The position numbers were made by a program, and so were the translations under genes. The notes under the pieces are model-generated. The model was given only the letters and a program-made list of their open reading frames with translations. It ran no database searches and had not been told where the DNA came from. From Acetobacter sp. CAG:977 (GTDB lineage Bacteria > Pseudomonadota > Alphaproteobacteria > CAAGCB01 > CAG-977), in assembly GCA_000434295.1 (NCBI GenBank), contig HF994926.1:1-29406 (forward strand): a stretch of 29,406 nt of DNA, read 5' to 3'. Positions 1 through 8,406 of the stretch are shown here, one piece after another; the first letter of the stretch is position 1, and each line of letters opens with the position of its first letter.

Positions 1-40
1 GGAGTCAAAGTCCGTTGCCTTACCGCTTGGCTACGCCCCA
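1..40 (-). tRNA. tRNA-Gln (TTG), 5' half only, cut by window edge
   Basis: Read on the minus strand, this stretch starts TGGGGCG (acceptor strand), continues with TAGCCAAGCGGTAAGGC (D arm) and an anticodon stem-loop whose seven-base loop is CTTTGAC, giving anticodon TTG (Gln). The layout matches bacterial tRNA-Gln. The 3' half lies outside the window, so the T arm and CCA end cannot be checked. A weak upstream promoter (TTGACG, 17 bases, TAGTAA) sits on the same strand about 16 bases before the tRNA start. Confidence 0.88.
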
Positions 41-169
41 ATATCAAAGCCTTTCCTTACTAATATACTTCGCGACAATCGTCAAGCCTCATTTCATTTC
101 CTTTGCATCATTTTTATAAAATTGGCATTATACCAAAACATTAAAATTCCTTGTTACGGAGCCTTTCTC

Positions 170-907
170 ATGCTGCAACCTCATATCCGGCTTGATACCC
201 TGAACGACGTGAAATATGCCCTCTTGCCCGGTGATCCCGCAAGATTGGATAAAATCGCAAAATTCCTCGAAAATCCCCAAGAACTCGCTTTTAATCGCGA
301 GTTCAGAAGCTTGCGCGGAAAATATAAAAATATCAATGTCCTGGCTCTTTCAACGGGAATCGGCGGTTCCTCAGCCGCCATCGCCGTGGAAGAATTAAAA
401 AAAATCGGTATCCGTGCCGTTATTCGTATCGGTTCTTGCGGCGCTTTGCAAAAAAACATCAATCAGGGCGACTTGATTATCGTCAATGCTGCCGTGCGCG
501 ATGACGGAGCTTCCAAAGCTTATGTCGATCCGAGGTTCCCTGCCGTGCCGAATACGGATTTGTTAAACGCTTGTATCGAATCCGCAAAAGAAAACGATTT
601 TCCGTTCCATGTCGGAATTGCCCATTCTCACGAAAGCTTTTATATCGACGACAATGAACAGCAGGAAGCATATTGGTCAAAGCTGGGCGTTCTGGGGGCG
701 GATATGGAAACGGCTGCCGTCTTTACCGTCGCCGCAATCAGAGGGATAAAAGCCGCTTCAATCTTGAATAACGTCGTTGTTTGCGGCAACGATACGGCTC
801 AATCCGTCGCCGATTACGCAAGCGGCGAAGATTTGTGCGCCAAAGGCGAAAAAAACGAAATCATAACGGCTTTGGAAGCCTTTGTCCGAATGGAAAACAA
901 AGCCTGA
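170..907 (+). CDS. udp: Uridine phosphorylase-like nucleoside phosphorylase
   Basis: 245-residue PNP/UDP-family enzyme, expected to split a pyrimidine nucleoside (uridine) with phosphate into base and ribose-1-phosphate in the cytosol for nucleoside salvage. Visible family motifs are GDPAR (about 21-25, phosphate site), STGIGG (61-66), RIGSCG (86-91) and ADMETAA near 177-183, where the Met-Glu pair binds ribose. The block from RIGSCG through VRDDGAS follows E. coli Udp closely. The ATG at 170 is chosen because ACGGAG lies 8 bases upstream; an in-frame TTG at 122 has no ribosome site and adds non-family residues. The family is certain; uridine rather than another nucleoside as substrate is inferred from the overall resemblance. 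The gene stands alone between the tRNA-Gln and the efflux operon. Confidence 0.82.
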   Translation: MLQPHIRLDTLNDVKYALLPGDPARLDKIAKFLENPQELAFNREFRSLRGKYKNINVLALSTGIGGSSAAIAVEELKKIGIRAVIRIGSCGALQKNINQGDLIIVNAAVRDDGASKAYVDPRFPAVPNTDLLNACIESAKENDFPFHVGIAHSHESFYIDDNEQQEAYWSKLGVLGADMETAAVFTVAAIRGIKAASILNNVVVCGNDTAQSVADYASGEDLCAKGEKNEIITALEAFVRMENKA

Positions 908-982
908 GCGCATAAAACGCCGCAAAGCCTTGTTTGAAAAATTAAATGAAGATAAAGTTCCAAAGTTTTACGGGAGAAAAAA

Positions 983-1300
983 ATGGCGTGGGTTTATTTG
1001 ATTGTTGCGGGAATTTTTGAAACCGTTTGGGCGGTCGCCATGAAATATTCGGAGGGGTTTTCAAAACCTTATCCGTCCGCATTGGTCGTCGTTGCCATGT
1101 TTTTAAGCGTCTGGCTTTTGGGATTGGCAATGCGATCCTTGCCTTTGGGGACGGCCTATGCCGTTTGGACGGGAGTCGGAACTTTGGGAGCGGTTCTTTA
1201 CGGCATTTTGTTCTTTTCGGAGCCCGCCGACGCGCTGAGGCTGGTCTTTGTCGCGATGATTTTGGGCGGATTGATCGGATTAAAAGCGGTCTCGGCTTGA
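983..1300 (+). CDS. gdx: SMR-family guanidinium exporter (Gdx/SugE type)
   Basis: 105-residue small multidrug resistance protein with four predicted membrane helices and the family's usual length. The essential glutamate is at position 13 (context GIFETVWAVAMKYSEGF), and the block LPLGTAYAVWTGVGTLGA is characteristic of the SugE/Gdx subgroup rather than EmrE. Gdx proteins work as dual-topology dimers in the inner membrane and export guanidinium in exchange for protons. The ATG has a GGGAG ribosome site 6-7 bases upstream. It is the first gene of a tight operon with the BPL_N-like gene (16-base gap) and the MATE gene. No guanidine riboswitch could be recognised in the 75-base leader. Subgroup assignment is from recalled E. 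coli SugE sequence; transport of guanidinium is inferred. Confidence 0.85.
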   Translation: MAWVYLIVAGIFETVWAVAMKYSEGFSKPYPSALVVVAMFLSVWLLGLAMRSLPLGTAYAVWTGVGTLGAVLYGILFFSEPADALRLVFVAMILGGLIGLKAVSA

Positions 1301-1316
1301 GATCGGGAGAAATCTT

Positions 1317-2066
1317 ATGGAAAAAATCTTTATTTATTCCGATAAAGGCGTCGGCATGCAGTCTTTTTTCTGTGCCAGAGGCTGTCTGCGCGGTTGGGGA
1401 AACGGAAAGTACGCCGTCAAGGCTTTGAGTGCCGCCGAAGTCATTGAGGGAAGTTGGGCAAATGAAGAAGCTTTGTTCGTTATGCCCGGCGGCGCCAGTA
1501 CGCCGTATTCGGAAAAATTAAAGGGCGAAGGCATCAAACGTATCAGAGACTTCGTAAAAAACGGCGGTTCATACTTGGGAATATGTGCAGGCGCTTATTT
1601 CGGAGCCGAACGAACCAGCTTTAACAAAGGAATGCCTGATGAAATAGAAAACGAATGTCAGACGGGGCTGTTTAAAGGGACGACTTCGGGTCCCGTATTT
1701 CCGCCCTATGATCCCGATTCCAATGCGGGATGCAAAGCCGTCGAAATTGATGCGCGGGGAACGGGTAAATTTAAAGTTTTTTATAACGGCGGCTGTTCCT
1801 TTCAAGCCGATGAAGGATTTAAAGATTACGAAACCGTTGCCGTTTATTCGCAAAAAGATAATGAAATCGCGGCGGTTTTTCTGCCGTTCGGCGCGGGACG
1901 AGTTGTTTTGTCGGGCGTTCATTTTGAATTTTCACCGGGTGCTTTGGATATGAAAGACGCTTATCAGGCGCCGCTCAGAAACATTTTGATTGAATACGAA
2001 AATAAGCGTATCTCTTTTATAAACGAAATCGCGGCATATCTGAGAATGGAAGGAATAACGAAATGA
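1317..2066 (+). CDS. BPL_N-domain / class I glutamine amidotransferase-like protein
   Basis: 249-residue protein resembling the N-terminal GATase-like domain found in eukaryotic biotin-protein ligases (BPL_N), here standing alone with no ligase domain. Visible features are an N-terminal strand MEKIFIYSDKGV, the loop VMPGGAS (56-61) and a nucleophile-elbow-type LGICAGAYFGA with Cys90, as in triad amidotransferases. Its exact reaction is unknown; bacterial members are annotated only by domain. A GGGAG ribosome site precedes the ATG. Its stop overlaps the MATE start as ATGA, so the two are probably translationally coupled. There is no signal peptide, so a cytosolic location is inferred. Function in relation to the flanking exporters is not evident. 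Confidence 0.72.
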   Translation: MEKIFIYSDKGVGMQSFFCARGCLRGWGNGKYAVKALSAAEVIEGSWANEEALFVMPGGASTPYSEKLKGEGIKRIRDFVKNGGSYLGICAGAYFGAERTSFNKGMPDEIENECQTGLFKGTTSGPVFPPYDPDSNAGCKAVEIDARGTGKFKVFYNGGCSFQADEGFKDYETVAVYSQKDNEIAAVFLPFGAGRVVLSGVHFEFSPGALDMKDAYQAPLRNILIEYENKRISFINEIAAYLRMEGITK

Positions 2067-3451
2067 CGGATCAGTCCTCTGTTCTGAAAGCTCCGGATTT
2101 GGGCAAAGACCCGATTCCGCGTTTATTGCTGACTTTTGCCGTTCCGGCGATTGTCGGATTGTTGATTAATGCGCTGTATAATATTGTTGACCGAATTTTT
2201 GTGGGCAACGGCGTCGGAGCTTTGGGATTGGCGGGAATCGCCGTCAGCTTTCCTTCTTTTGTGATTATGATGGCGTTCGCCATGATGGTCGGTGTCGGCG
2301 GCAGCGTCAGCTTTTCTATTCGACTGGGGCAAAAAAAAGTCGCCGTCGCGGAAAAAATTTTGGGAAACGCATTGGTGCTCATTTCTTGTTTGACAGTTGT
2401 TTTGGTCGCTTTTCAATTGTTTTTTTTGGAAGACTTGCTTTATTTTTTCGGCGCGACGGAAACCATTTTGCCATATGCCAAAGCGTATGCCGGCATAGTT
2501 TTGTTGGGCAGCATTTTCGTTACGGCGAATATGACAATGAACAACTTTATCCGTGCCAGCGGATTTCCCCGCATTGCCATGGGAACAATGATTGTCGGAG
2601 CAATTGTCAATACGATTCTTGATCCGATTTTTATTTTTTGTTTCGATATGGGAGTTGTCGGCGCTGCCGTCGCGACGGTTATTGCAAATGTGTGTTCTTT
2701 TGCGTGGGCAGCTTCTTTTTTTATTTCAAAGCGGGCACCTTACAGAATACGGGTGAAAAACCTGCGGTTAAATCCAAAAGCCGTTCTGGCGATTTTATCA
2801 ATCGGCGTTGCGCCTTTTACGATTCAAATGGCGAACGGCTTTATGCAGACGATTATGAACAAAGCCCTTGTCCAATACGGCGGAGATTTGGCAATTTCCG
2901 CGATGGGGGTGGCGACTTCGGCAATTGTTTTGCTTTTTATGCCGGTTTTGGGCGTGTGCGAAGGCGCTCAGCCGCTGATCGGATTTAATTTCGGAGCACA
3001 AAATTACCGTCGCGTTGTGAATATATTTCTTTTAACGTCGGGCGTCGCGACGCTGATTATGAGCGTCTCATGGGTGTTTTTGCGCTTTTTTTCCGGCAAT
3101 GTCGCGGCGATGTTTGATCCGAACGACGCAGAGTTGATTCGTGTCGGGGGACAGGCTTTGAAAACGATGACGCTGATGATTCCGATTATCGGAATTCAGT
3201 TCGCTTCGACCGTGTTTTTGCAGGCGACGAAATTTCCCAGAATGGCGGCTTTTTTGGCGTTGTGCCGCCAGCTGTTGTTTTTGATTCCGTGTCTGATTAT
3301 TTTACCGAAGTTTTTCGGATTGCCGGGCGTGTTTTATGCGATGCCGACTTCTGATTTTCTGGCGACGGTTTTGTGCGGCGTCGTTATGTGGAAACAATTA
3401 AAGAAATACAAGGCGCTGATTCATAAACAGGAATGTGAACAGACCGTTTAA
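2063..3451 (+). CDS. MATE family efflux transporter (MepA/NorM-like)
   Basis: 462-residue inner-membrane protein with about 12 hydrophobic segments in two similar halves, the standard length for the family. The N-terminal signature ALYNIVDRIFVGNGVGALGLAG and the corresponding second-half element GFNFGAQNYRRV are typical of MATE proteins, which export cationic drugs or metabolites driven by sodium or protons. The pattern is closest to MepA/DinF-type sequences, but the substrate cannot be deduced. The start overlaps the preceding stop (ATGA) and has AAGGA upstream. It is the last gene of the gdx operon and is followed by a strong hairpin terminator. Confidence 0.9.
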   Translation: MTDQSSVLKAPDLGKDPIPRLLLTFAVPAIVGLLINALYNIVDRIFVGNGVGALGLAGIAVSFPSFVIMMAFAMMVGVGGSVSFSIRLGQKKVAVAEKILGNALVLISCLTVVLVAFQLFFLEDLLYFFGATETILPYAKAYAGIVLLGSIFVTANMTMNNFIRASGFPRIAMGTMIVGAIVNTILDPIFIFCFDMGVVGAAVATVIANVCSFAWAASFFISKRAPYRIRVKNLRLNPKAVLAILSIGVAPFTIQMANGFMQTIMNKALVQYGGDLAISAMGVATSAIVLLFMPVLGVCEGAQPLIGFNFGAQNYRRVVNIFLLTSGVATLIMSVSWVFLRFFSGNVAAMFDPNDAELIRVGGQALKTMTLMIPIIGIQFASTVFLQATKFPRMAAFLALCRQLLFLIPCLIILPKFFGLPGVFYAMPTSDFLATVLCGVVMWKQLKKYKALIHKQECEQTV

Positions 3452-3456
3452 TAATG

Positions 3457-3486
3457 AAAGCCCCCTTTGTTATAAGGGGCTTTTTG
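3457..3486. terminator. Two-way intrinsic terminator between MATE and alkaline phosphatase genes
   Basis: The stem AAAGCCCC pairs with GGGGCTTT around a short AT-rich loop and is followed by TTTTTG on the plus strand and an A/T-rich tail on the minus strand. It lies a few bases after the MATE stop and directly abuts the stop of the convergent phosphatase gene, so it probably ends both transcripts. Confidence 0.82.
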
Positions 3487-5073
3487 TTATTTTGTTACAT
3501 TTTGTGTTTCAGGCGAAGCAGGGGCATTTTCGGTAACTTCGGAGGGAAGCGGTTGTTCCTGTGCGGGCGCACCGTCCGCCGTCGGAGCGACAGGTGTCGC
3601 GGGCGGCTGGGGAAGAACAATCCTCATAACGTTCAGAAGCTTTGAAAAAATGTCCGTGCTTTCGTACGATCCCGCGAACAAATCGGCTTTGTAACCCACG
3701 GCGGAAACGGGAACGGTTGCCGCCGTATGTTCAAACGTTGTATATCCGATGCCGGCACGCTTGTTTAAAACGTTCATGACGGCAATGATAACGGGGTCGT
3801 AATCGCTGTATTTTTCTTTGAACTCGGGCGTTTTCGGGCGGCGGCTTTTTTCCGTCAGGCTGTGGCGCAAGCCTTCTCTTAAAACCGATATTTCCGAAGG
3901 CGTTAATGCGCTTTTCAGGTCTTGAGCGGCTTGTTCGTCGCCTTCGGTTTCTTTAAGCATCAGTTCTTCTTTTTGCATGGGAGAAAACATTTTCAAACCG
4001 AAGACTCTGGTCAGCGTCGGCATAAAGTCTTCCAAAACGGCATAAGACGTATGACGTGATTTGAAACGCAAAACGTCATAAAGAAAAGACGAAGCCGATT
4101 TTTTCTGTTTGTCGAAAACGGACAGGTCAATGTTTGAGGCATTGTTCGCGCCGATGGTCAACCCTCCGGTTTCGTGGTCGCCCGCGACGACGATCAGGGT
4201 GTCGTTCGGATGCGCTTTGTAAAAGTCGTAAGCGACGGTGACGGCTTTGTCAAAAGCGTTCATTTCTTTAATCAAAGCGGCGGTGTCGTGCATATGTGCA
4301 GCGACGTCGATTTTTGCGCTTTCCGCGACGATGAAAAAGCTTTGTTTCGTTCCGAGCTTTGCGATGGCTTTTTCGACCATTTCAGCCAAATCGGGCGAAT
4401 TTTTACGAGCGTCCATGGCGAACGGAACGGCGTCATAAGTTACGGCGACTTTTCCTGAAGGATAGGAAATATTGTCTTTTGCGGGTTTGAAAATTTTATA
4501 CCCGCCGCGTCTTAAGACGACATCCAGATCGTCTTTTTTAAAGGATCTGGGGCGTTTAAATTTTGCCCCAGCCAATAAGGAAAGCGAGCTTTCTGGCAAT
4601 TGAACGGCGATATCATAATAAGAAAAGCGTTTTTTCGCCCGTGCATAAAACGCCGCGGGAGTAGCATCATCAACGCTGGCCGTTGTAACGACGGCGGTTT
4701 TAAAACCGTTTTTTGCGGCAAGATCAGTAATCAGGGGTAATTTTTCTTCGATTTCGGGCAATGTTGATACCATTCCGTTCGGGACATTTTGACCTGTCGC
4801 GAATGCCGAAGCTGTGGCGGCGGAATCGGGGATAAGGGTATCAAGCGCTTTGGAAGCCATAATTCCCTGTACGGGGAACGAGCTTGCCAAAAGAGCGGAA
4901 CCGTTTGCAATTTCCGTAATGCGGCGTTGAGCGAAAGAAGCGCCGTCTCCGATAAAGAAAAAAACATATTTCGGCGTAAGTTTTTCTTCTTTGCAGGCGT
5001 TTAAGAAAAACAAGGGCGCCAGACAGCAAAGGAGACACAAAATTTTTAAGGTTTTAGAGGGAAATTTTAACAT
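3487..5073 (-). CDS. Alkaline phosphatase family lipoprotein
   Basis: 528-residue alkaline phosphatase superfamily enzyme (phosphomonoesterase). The N-terminus is a lipoprotein signal: a hydrophobic core followed by FLNAC with Cys27, so the protein is probably anchored to the membrane facing the periplasm. The metal and nucleophile motifs are in order: FFIGDGAS (metal Asp43), PDSAATASAFATG (nucleophile Ser84), ESAKIDVAAHMHD (251-263) and GDHETGGL (298-305). The last 40 or so residues are a Pro/Ala/Glu-rich tail without fold signals. It is transcribed alone, convergent with the MATE gene and divergent from the TolC gene. Phosphate-starvation control is possible but no Pho box was recognised. 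Confidence 0.9.
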   Translation of the reverse strand: MLKFPSKTLKILCLLCCLAPLFFLNACKEEKLTPKYVFFFIGDGASFAQRRITEIANGSALLASSFPVQGIMASKALDTLIPDSAATASAFATGQNVPNGMVSTLPEIEEKLPLITDLAAKNGFKTAVVTTASVDDATPAAFYARAKKRFSYYDIAVQLPESSLSLLAGAKFKRPRSFKKDDLDVVLRRGGYKIFKPAKDNISYPSGKVAVTYDAVPFAMDARKNSPDLAEMVEKAIAKLGTKQSFFIVAESAKIDVAAHMHDTAALIKEMNAFDKAVTVAYDFYKAHPNDTLIVVAGDHETGGLTIGANNASNIDLSVFDKQKKSASSFLYDVLRFKSRHTSYAVLEDFMPTLTRVFGLKMFSPMQKEELMLKETEGDEQAAQDLKSALTPSEISVLREGLRHSLTEKSRRPKTPEFKEKYSDYDPVIIAVMNVLNKRAGIGYTTFEHTAATVPVSAVGYKADLFAGSYESTDIFSKLLNVMRIVLPQPPATPVAPTADGAPAQEQPLPSEVTENAPASPETQNVTK

Positions 5074-5115
5074 GATTGTAATTTTTTTCCTTATAGAGTA
5101 GAGTCTTCAAGCGGC

Positions 5116-5144
5116 ATTAGAAGGATTTATTGAGCGCTTGTCAA
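5116..5144 (-). promoter_or_regulatory. Promoter of the alkaline phosphatase gene
   Basis: On the minus strand a perfect TTGACA (-35) is followed after 17 bases by TCTAAT (-10, five of six consensus bases), about 42 bases before the phosphatase ATG. It lies in the divergent spacer shared with the TolC-family gene. Confidence 0.6.
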
Positions 5145-5186
5145 ACAAAATCTAGGGTTTTCGCCCTGAACGGGACGGGATTATTG

Positions 5187-6557
5187 ATGTATCGAAAGAT
5201 AGTTTTTTTAGCGCTTTTATGTATGGCGGAACCGGCACTGGCATCGGACGATCCCTTTGATGTCGAAAAGGAAGTCGGTCCCCGTATCGAAGCAAAAGCA
5301 TGTACGGCGGAATTGCCGGATAAGCCGCTGTCCCTTTCTGAAGTTATTGATGCGGCGTTATGTAACAATCCGTTGACACGGCAAAGCTATTTAAGCGCAA
5401 TGGCGGCGGCGTCTCAGTACGGCGAAGCGAAATCGACATACCTGCCGACCATAGGTTTGTCTGCGGGCATCAATCATTCAAATACGAATTACCATCGTAA
5501 CGAAGATACGAATTCCGCCGGAGCGGATGCATCGGTTTCTTTGGATTGGCTGTTGTTTGACTTCGGAGCCCGATCGGCGTCCGTCGAAATGATGAAGCAG
5601 GCATTGAATTATGCGTTGTCTTCTCGTTCGGACGTTTTAAAGACGTTGGTTTTCGACGTAACGAAAGCATACTATACGCTTTTGGCGGCGCAGCAGGGGT
5701 TCGAGAATTCCAAAGCAACGGTTGCTTCTGCAAAATCGGCATACGAAGCGGCGTCAAAACGCTATGAACTCGGTTTGGCGGCATACAGCGACGCATTACA
5801 GGCTAAAACGGCTTATGCACAGGCTCAGTTGTCCGAAGCTCAGGCAGAGGAAGCGCTGATTTTGGCTCAGGGCAAATTGGCGGTTTTGTTGAATTTCCCG
5901 CCGCAAAAAGGATTGGATTTATTGCCCGTGGCGTATTCCGACGCTCAGGAGGAAGAAGACGGCAAAGTCGAAGACATGCTTCAGATTGCTTTGGAAAAAC
6001 GTTCCGACGTTATGGCAAAACGGGCAGAGTTAAAACAGGCTTTGGCGAACGTCGAGTATGAAAAAAAGCAAAATGCTCCGTCATTTTCGGTGTCGGCGGG
6101 GGTAACGGCGGGCGACGATTTAAAAGACAGGGGTGACCGCAATCTGAACACTCAAATCGGCTTGAGTATGACCGTTCCTTTGTTTACGGGTTTTAAAAAC
6201 ACGTACCGCATTACGCAAAGCCGGTATTTGGCGGACAAGACGGCGGAAGAATTAAAAAATTTGGAAAACGAAGTCCAAACGGACGTGTGGGATGCCTTTC
6301 AATCGTACAAGACGGCGCAAAAAAGCTATAAAATCAGCTTGGTTTTGTATGCCAGTGCGGAACAAAACGAAAAAGTCGCGATGGGGGCTTATAAAGCGGG
6401 GAAAGGCAGCATATTAAACGTTTTGGACGCCCAGTCGAAGCTGGCGGACGCCAGAACGTCAAAGAGCAACACGTTTTATGAAAAACTGATAGCCAAGAGC
6501 AATTTGATACGGTCGATGGGCTTAATCAATCCGTTTGAAGCGCAAAAGGAACTGTAA
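5187..6557 (+). CDS. TolC-family outer membrane efflux protein
   Basis: 456-residue protein with signal peptide (MYRKIVFLALLCMAEPALA, cleavage near residue 19) and two outer-membrane-efflux repeats rich in Ala/Gln helices, typical of the TolC channel-tunnel. The first half starts PLSLSEVIDAALCNNPLTRQ; the second half contains the beta-strand segment IGLSMTVPLFTGFKNTYRI. It should form the trimeric outer-membrane duct for the MacA/MacB-like pump encoded just downstream (3-base gap to the fusion protein). The ATG at 5187 starts the signal peptide; an in-frame TTG 57 bases upstream would add 19 polar residues ahead of it and is rejected. Confidence 0.9.
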   Translation: MYRKIVFLALLCMAEPALASDDPFDVEKEVGPRIEAKACTAELPDKPLSLSEVIDAALCNNPLTRQSYLSAMAAASQYGEAKSTYLPTIGLSAGINHSNTNYHRNEDTNSAGADASVSLDWLLFDFGARSASVEMMKQALNYALSSRSDVLKTLVFDVTKAYYTLLAAQQGFENSKATVASAKSAYEAASKRYELGLAAYSDALQAKTAYAQAQLSEAQAEEALILAQGKLAVLLNFPPQKGLDLLPVAYSDAQEEEDGKVEDMLQIALEKRSDVMAKRAELKQALANVEYEKKQNAPSFSVSAGVTAGDDLKDRGDRNLNTQIGLSMTVPLFTGFKNTYRITQSRYLADKTAEELKNLENEVQTDVWDAFQSYKTAQKSYKISLVLYASAEQNEKVAMGAYKAGKGSILNVLDAQSKLADARTSKSNTFYEKLIAKSNLIRSMGLINPFEAQKEL

Positions 6558-6559
6558 GA

Positions 6560-7696
6560 ATGAAGAAGTTGTTTATATTCGGAATTATATTCGGGATGAT
6601 TGCGGGCGGATTTTGGTGGTATCGCCAGAGGTCGCAAAACGACAAACCGCATTACGAAGTTGTTCCCGTTGCGCGCGGCACGTTAAAGCTGGACGTTTCT
6701 GCCAGCGGGACGATTCAGCCGATTAACGTCGTCAGCGTGGGTACGCAGATTTCGGGCATAATCGAACGTGTTTACGTAGATTACAACTCTGTTGTCAAAA
6801 AAGGGGATTTGCTGGCGGAAATCGACCGTTTTACGTTGGAACAGGAATTGAACGAAGCCAAGGCTCAGGCTCAGGATGCGAAATCGAAACGCAACAAAGC
6901 GCGGTTAGATGCCAAACGTTACAAAGAAATGTATGAAGCGAATTATATTTCGCGTTCTGAAATGGAACAGGCGGAAGTAGATGCCGTGACGGCGCAATCG
7001 GATTACGACAAAGCCAGAGCACAGGTAAAAAAAGCGGAACGGAATTTAGGGTATACGCGCATTACGTCGCCGGTTTCCGGGACGGTAACGTCGAAAGAGG
7101 TTGAGGAAGGTCAAACCGTAGCGGCAAGTTTTTCAACGCCGGAATTGTTCAAAATTGCGGAAGACCTGACCAAAATGCAAATCGAAACGGACATTTCGGA
7201 AGCCGACGTCGGTATGATCAAGCCCGGATTGAAGGTTGATTTTACGGTTGATACGTATCCTGCCGAAATTTTTCACGGGACTGTTTCGCAGGTTCGGCTG
7301 AACCCGACCGAAGAAGAAACCGTTGTCATGTACACGGTTATTATTGACATCAAGAATGATGACCTGAAGCTTTTGCCCGGGATGACGGCATATGTAGAGA
7401 TTAAGGTTGATGAAAAGCCGAATGTTTTGCGATTGCCGAACATGGCGTTTCAATTTCGACCTGTTCGCGCGGACGGGAAAGCGGACACGCAGTTGAGAAT
7501 GATGCGGGCGGATTTAAAGCCTGATGAAGCATTGGTTTTTATTTTGGAAAACGGCAAGCCTGTTGCCAAGACGGTCAAGAAAGGGCTGACGAACGAGATG
7601 TTCACCGAAATTCTCAGCGGCGTACAGGAAGGCGAGCAGGCGGTTTTGGAAGATTTGACGGCACGTGTTCAGCCTAAGCGCAGGGGTCCGCCATGA
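6560..7696 (+). CDS. macA: MacA-like periplasmic membrane fusion protein (HlyD family)
   Basis: 378-residue adaptor with an N-terminal membrane anchor (about residues 3-22), a split lipoyl domain (GTIQPINVVSVGTQISGIIERVYVDY and YTRITSPVSGTVTSKEVEEGQTV flanks), a long alpha-hairpin rich in Ala/Lys/Glu between them, then beta-barrel and membrane-proximal domains. This is the MacA architecture: it bridges the inner-membrane ABC transporter and TolC. The start has AAGGA 9 bases upstream, and the gene's stop overlaps the ATPase start as ATGA. The operon order tolC-macA-macB supports the role. Substrate (macrolide, peptide, toxin or lipid) is not readable from sequence. Confidence 0.88.
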   Translation: MKKLFIFGIIFGMIAGGFWWYRQRSQNDKPHYEVVPVARGTLKLDVSASGTIQPINVVSVGTQISGIIERVYVDYNSVVKKGDLLAEIDRFTLEQELNEAKAQAQDAKSKRNKARLDAKRYKEMYEANYISRSEMEQAEVDAVTAQSDYDKARAQVKKAERNLGYTRITSPVSGTVTSKEVEEGQTVAASFSTPELFKIAEDLTKMQIETDISEADVGMIKPGLKVDFTVDTYPAEIFHGTVSQVRLNPTEEETVVMYTVIIDIKNDDLKLLPGMTAYVEIKVDEKPNVLRLPNMAFQFRPVRADGKADTQLRMMRADLKPDEALVFILENGKPVAKTVKKGLTNEMFTEILSGVQEGEQAVLEDLTARVQPKRRGPP

Positions 7697-8406
7697 GCGT
7701 CATAGAAATTAAGAACGTCTGTAAAACCTACTACATGGACGGCGGAATGAAGCAAAACGTCCTGAAGGGCGTGAATCTGACGGTTGATGAAGGCGAATTT
7801 GTTTCCATCATGGGACCGTCGGGATCCGGGAAATCGACGTTTATGAACATATTGGGCTGTCTGGATCGTCCGACTTCGGGGAAATATTTTTTGGGCGGCA
7901 AACAGGTTTCGGGAATGAACGACGATGAACTGGCGCACATTCGCAATCGAATGATCGGTTTTGTTTTTCAGGGGTTTAACCTGTTAATGCGCCGCACGTT
8001 GACGGACAATGTGGCATTGCCGCTGATTTACGACAACCGCATGACGAAAGAAGAAGAACAGGCCAGAGCCAAAGAAATGTTAAAGCTGGTCGGTCTGGGT
8101 CGTTTTGCGGATCGCTATCCCAATCAGATTTCGGGCGGCATGCAACAGCGCGTCGCAATCGCCCGAGCGCTGGTGAACAGCCCAGAAATGATTTTGGCGG
8201 ACGAACCGACGGGGAATTTGGACAGTAAAACCAGCGATGAGATTATGCTTTTTTTCCAACAGCTGAATCGGGAACAGGGCATAACGATCGTTTTGGTAAC
8301 GCATGAACCCGACGTAGCGCAGTACGCCAAACGTTTGGTCAGAATTGTCGACGGCAACATAGAATATGACGGCGATGTTCAAACCTATATGGAGCAGCAG
8401 AAATGA
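7693..8406 (+). CDS. macB: ABC transporter ATPase (MacB-type nucleotide-binding subunit)
   Basis: 237-residue ABC ATPase of the LolD/MacB group. Walker A is GPSGSGKS (41-48), the Q-loop is VFQGFN (Gln93), the signature is ISGGMQQR (146-153, Met replacing the usual Gln of LSGGQ), and Walker B is MILADEPTGNLD (166-177). In E. coli the ATPase and permease are one MacB chain; here they are two proteins encoded by genes overlapping by ATGA at both ends, so stoichiometric coupled translation is likely. It powers transfer of substrate from the periplasm to the TolC duct. Confidence 0.92.
   Translation: MSVIEIKNVCKTYYMDGGMKQNVLKGVNLTVDEGEFVSIMGPSGSGKSTFMNILGCLDRPTSGKYFLGGKQVSGMNDDELAHIRNRMIGFVFQGFNLLMRRTLTDNVALPLIYDNRMTKEEEQARAKEMLKLVGLGRFADRYPNQISGGMQQRVAIARALVNSPEMILADEPTGNLDSKTSDEIMLFFQQLNREQGITIVLVTHEPDVAQYAKRLVRIVDGNIEYDGDVQTYMEQQK

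Noticed and set aside
122..169. Longer uridine phosphorylase starting at TTG 122
   Set aside because: No ribosome site; ATG 170 has ACGGAG at 8 bases and fits the family N-terminus.
908..982. Guanidine riboswitch ahead of the SMR gene
   Set aside because: No recognisable guanidine-I, II (ACGR hairpins) or III element in the 75-base leader.
5130..5186. Longer TolC-family protein starting at TTG 5130
   Set aside because: It would place 19 polar residues ahead of a proper signal peptide that starts at ATG 5187.
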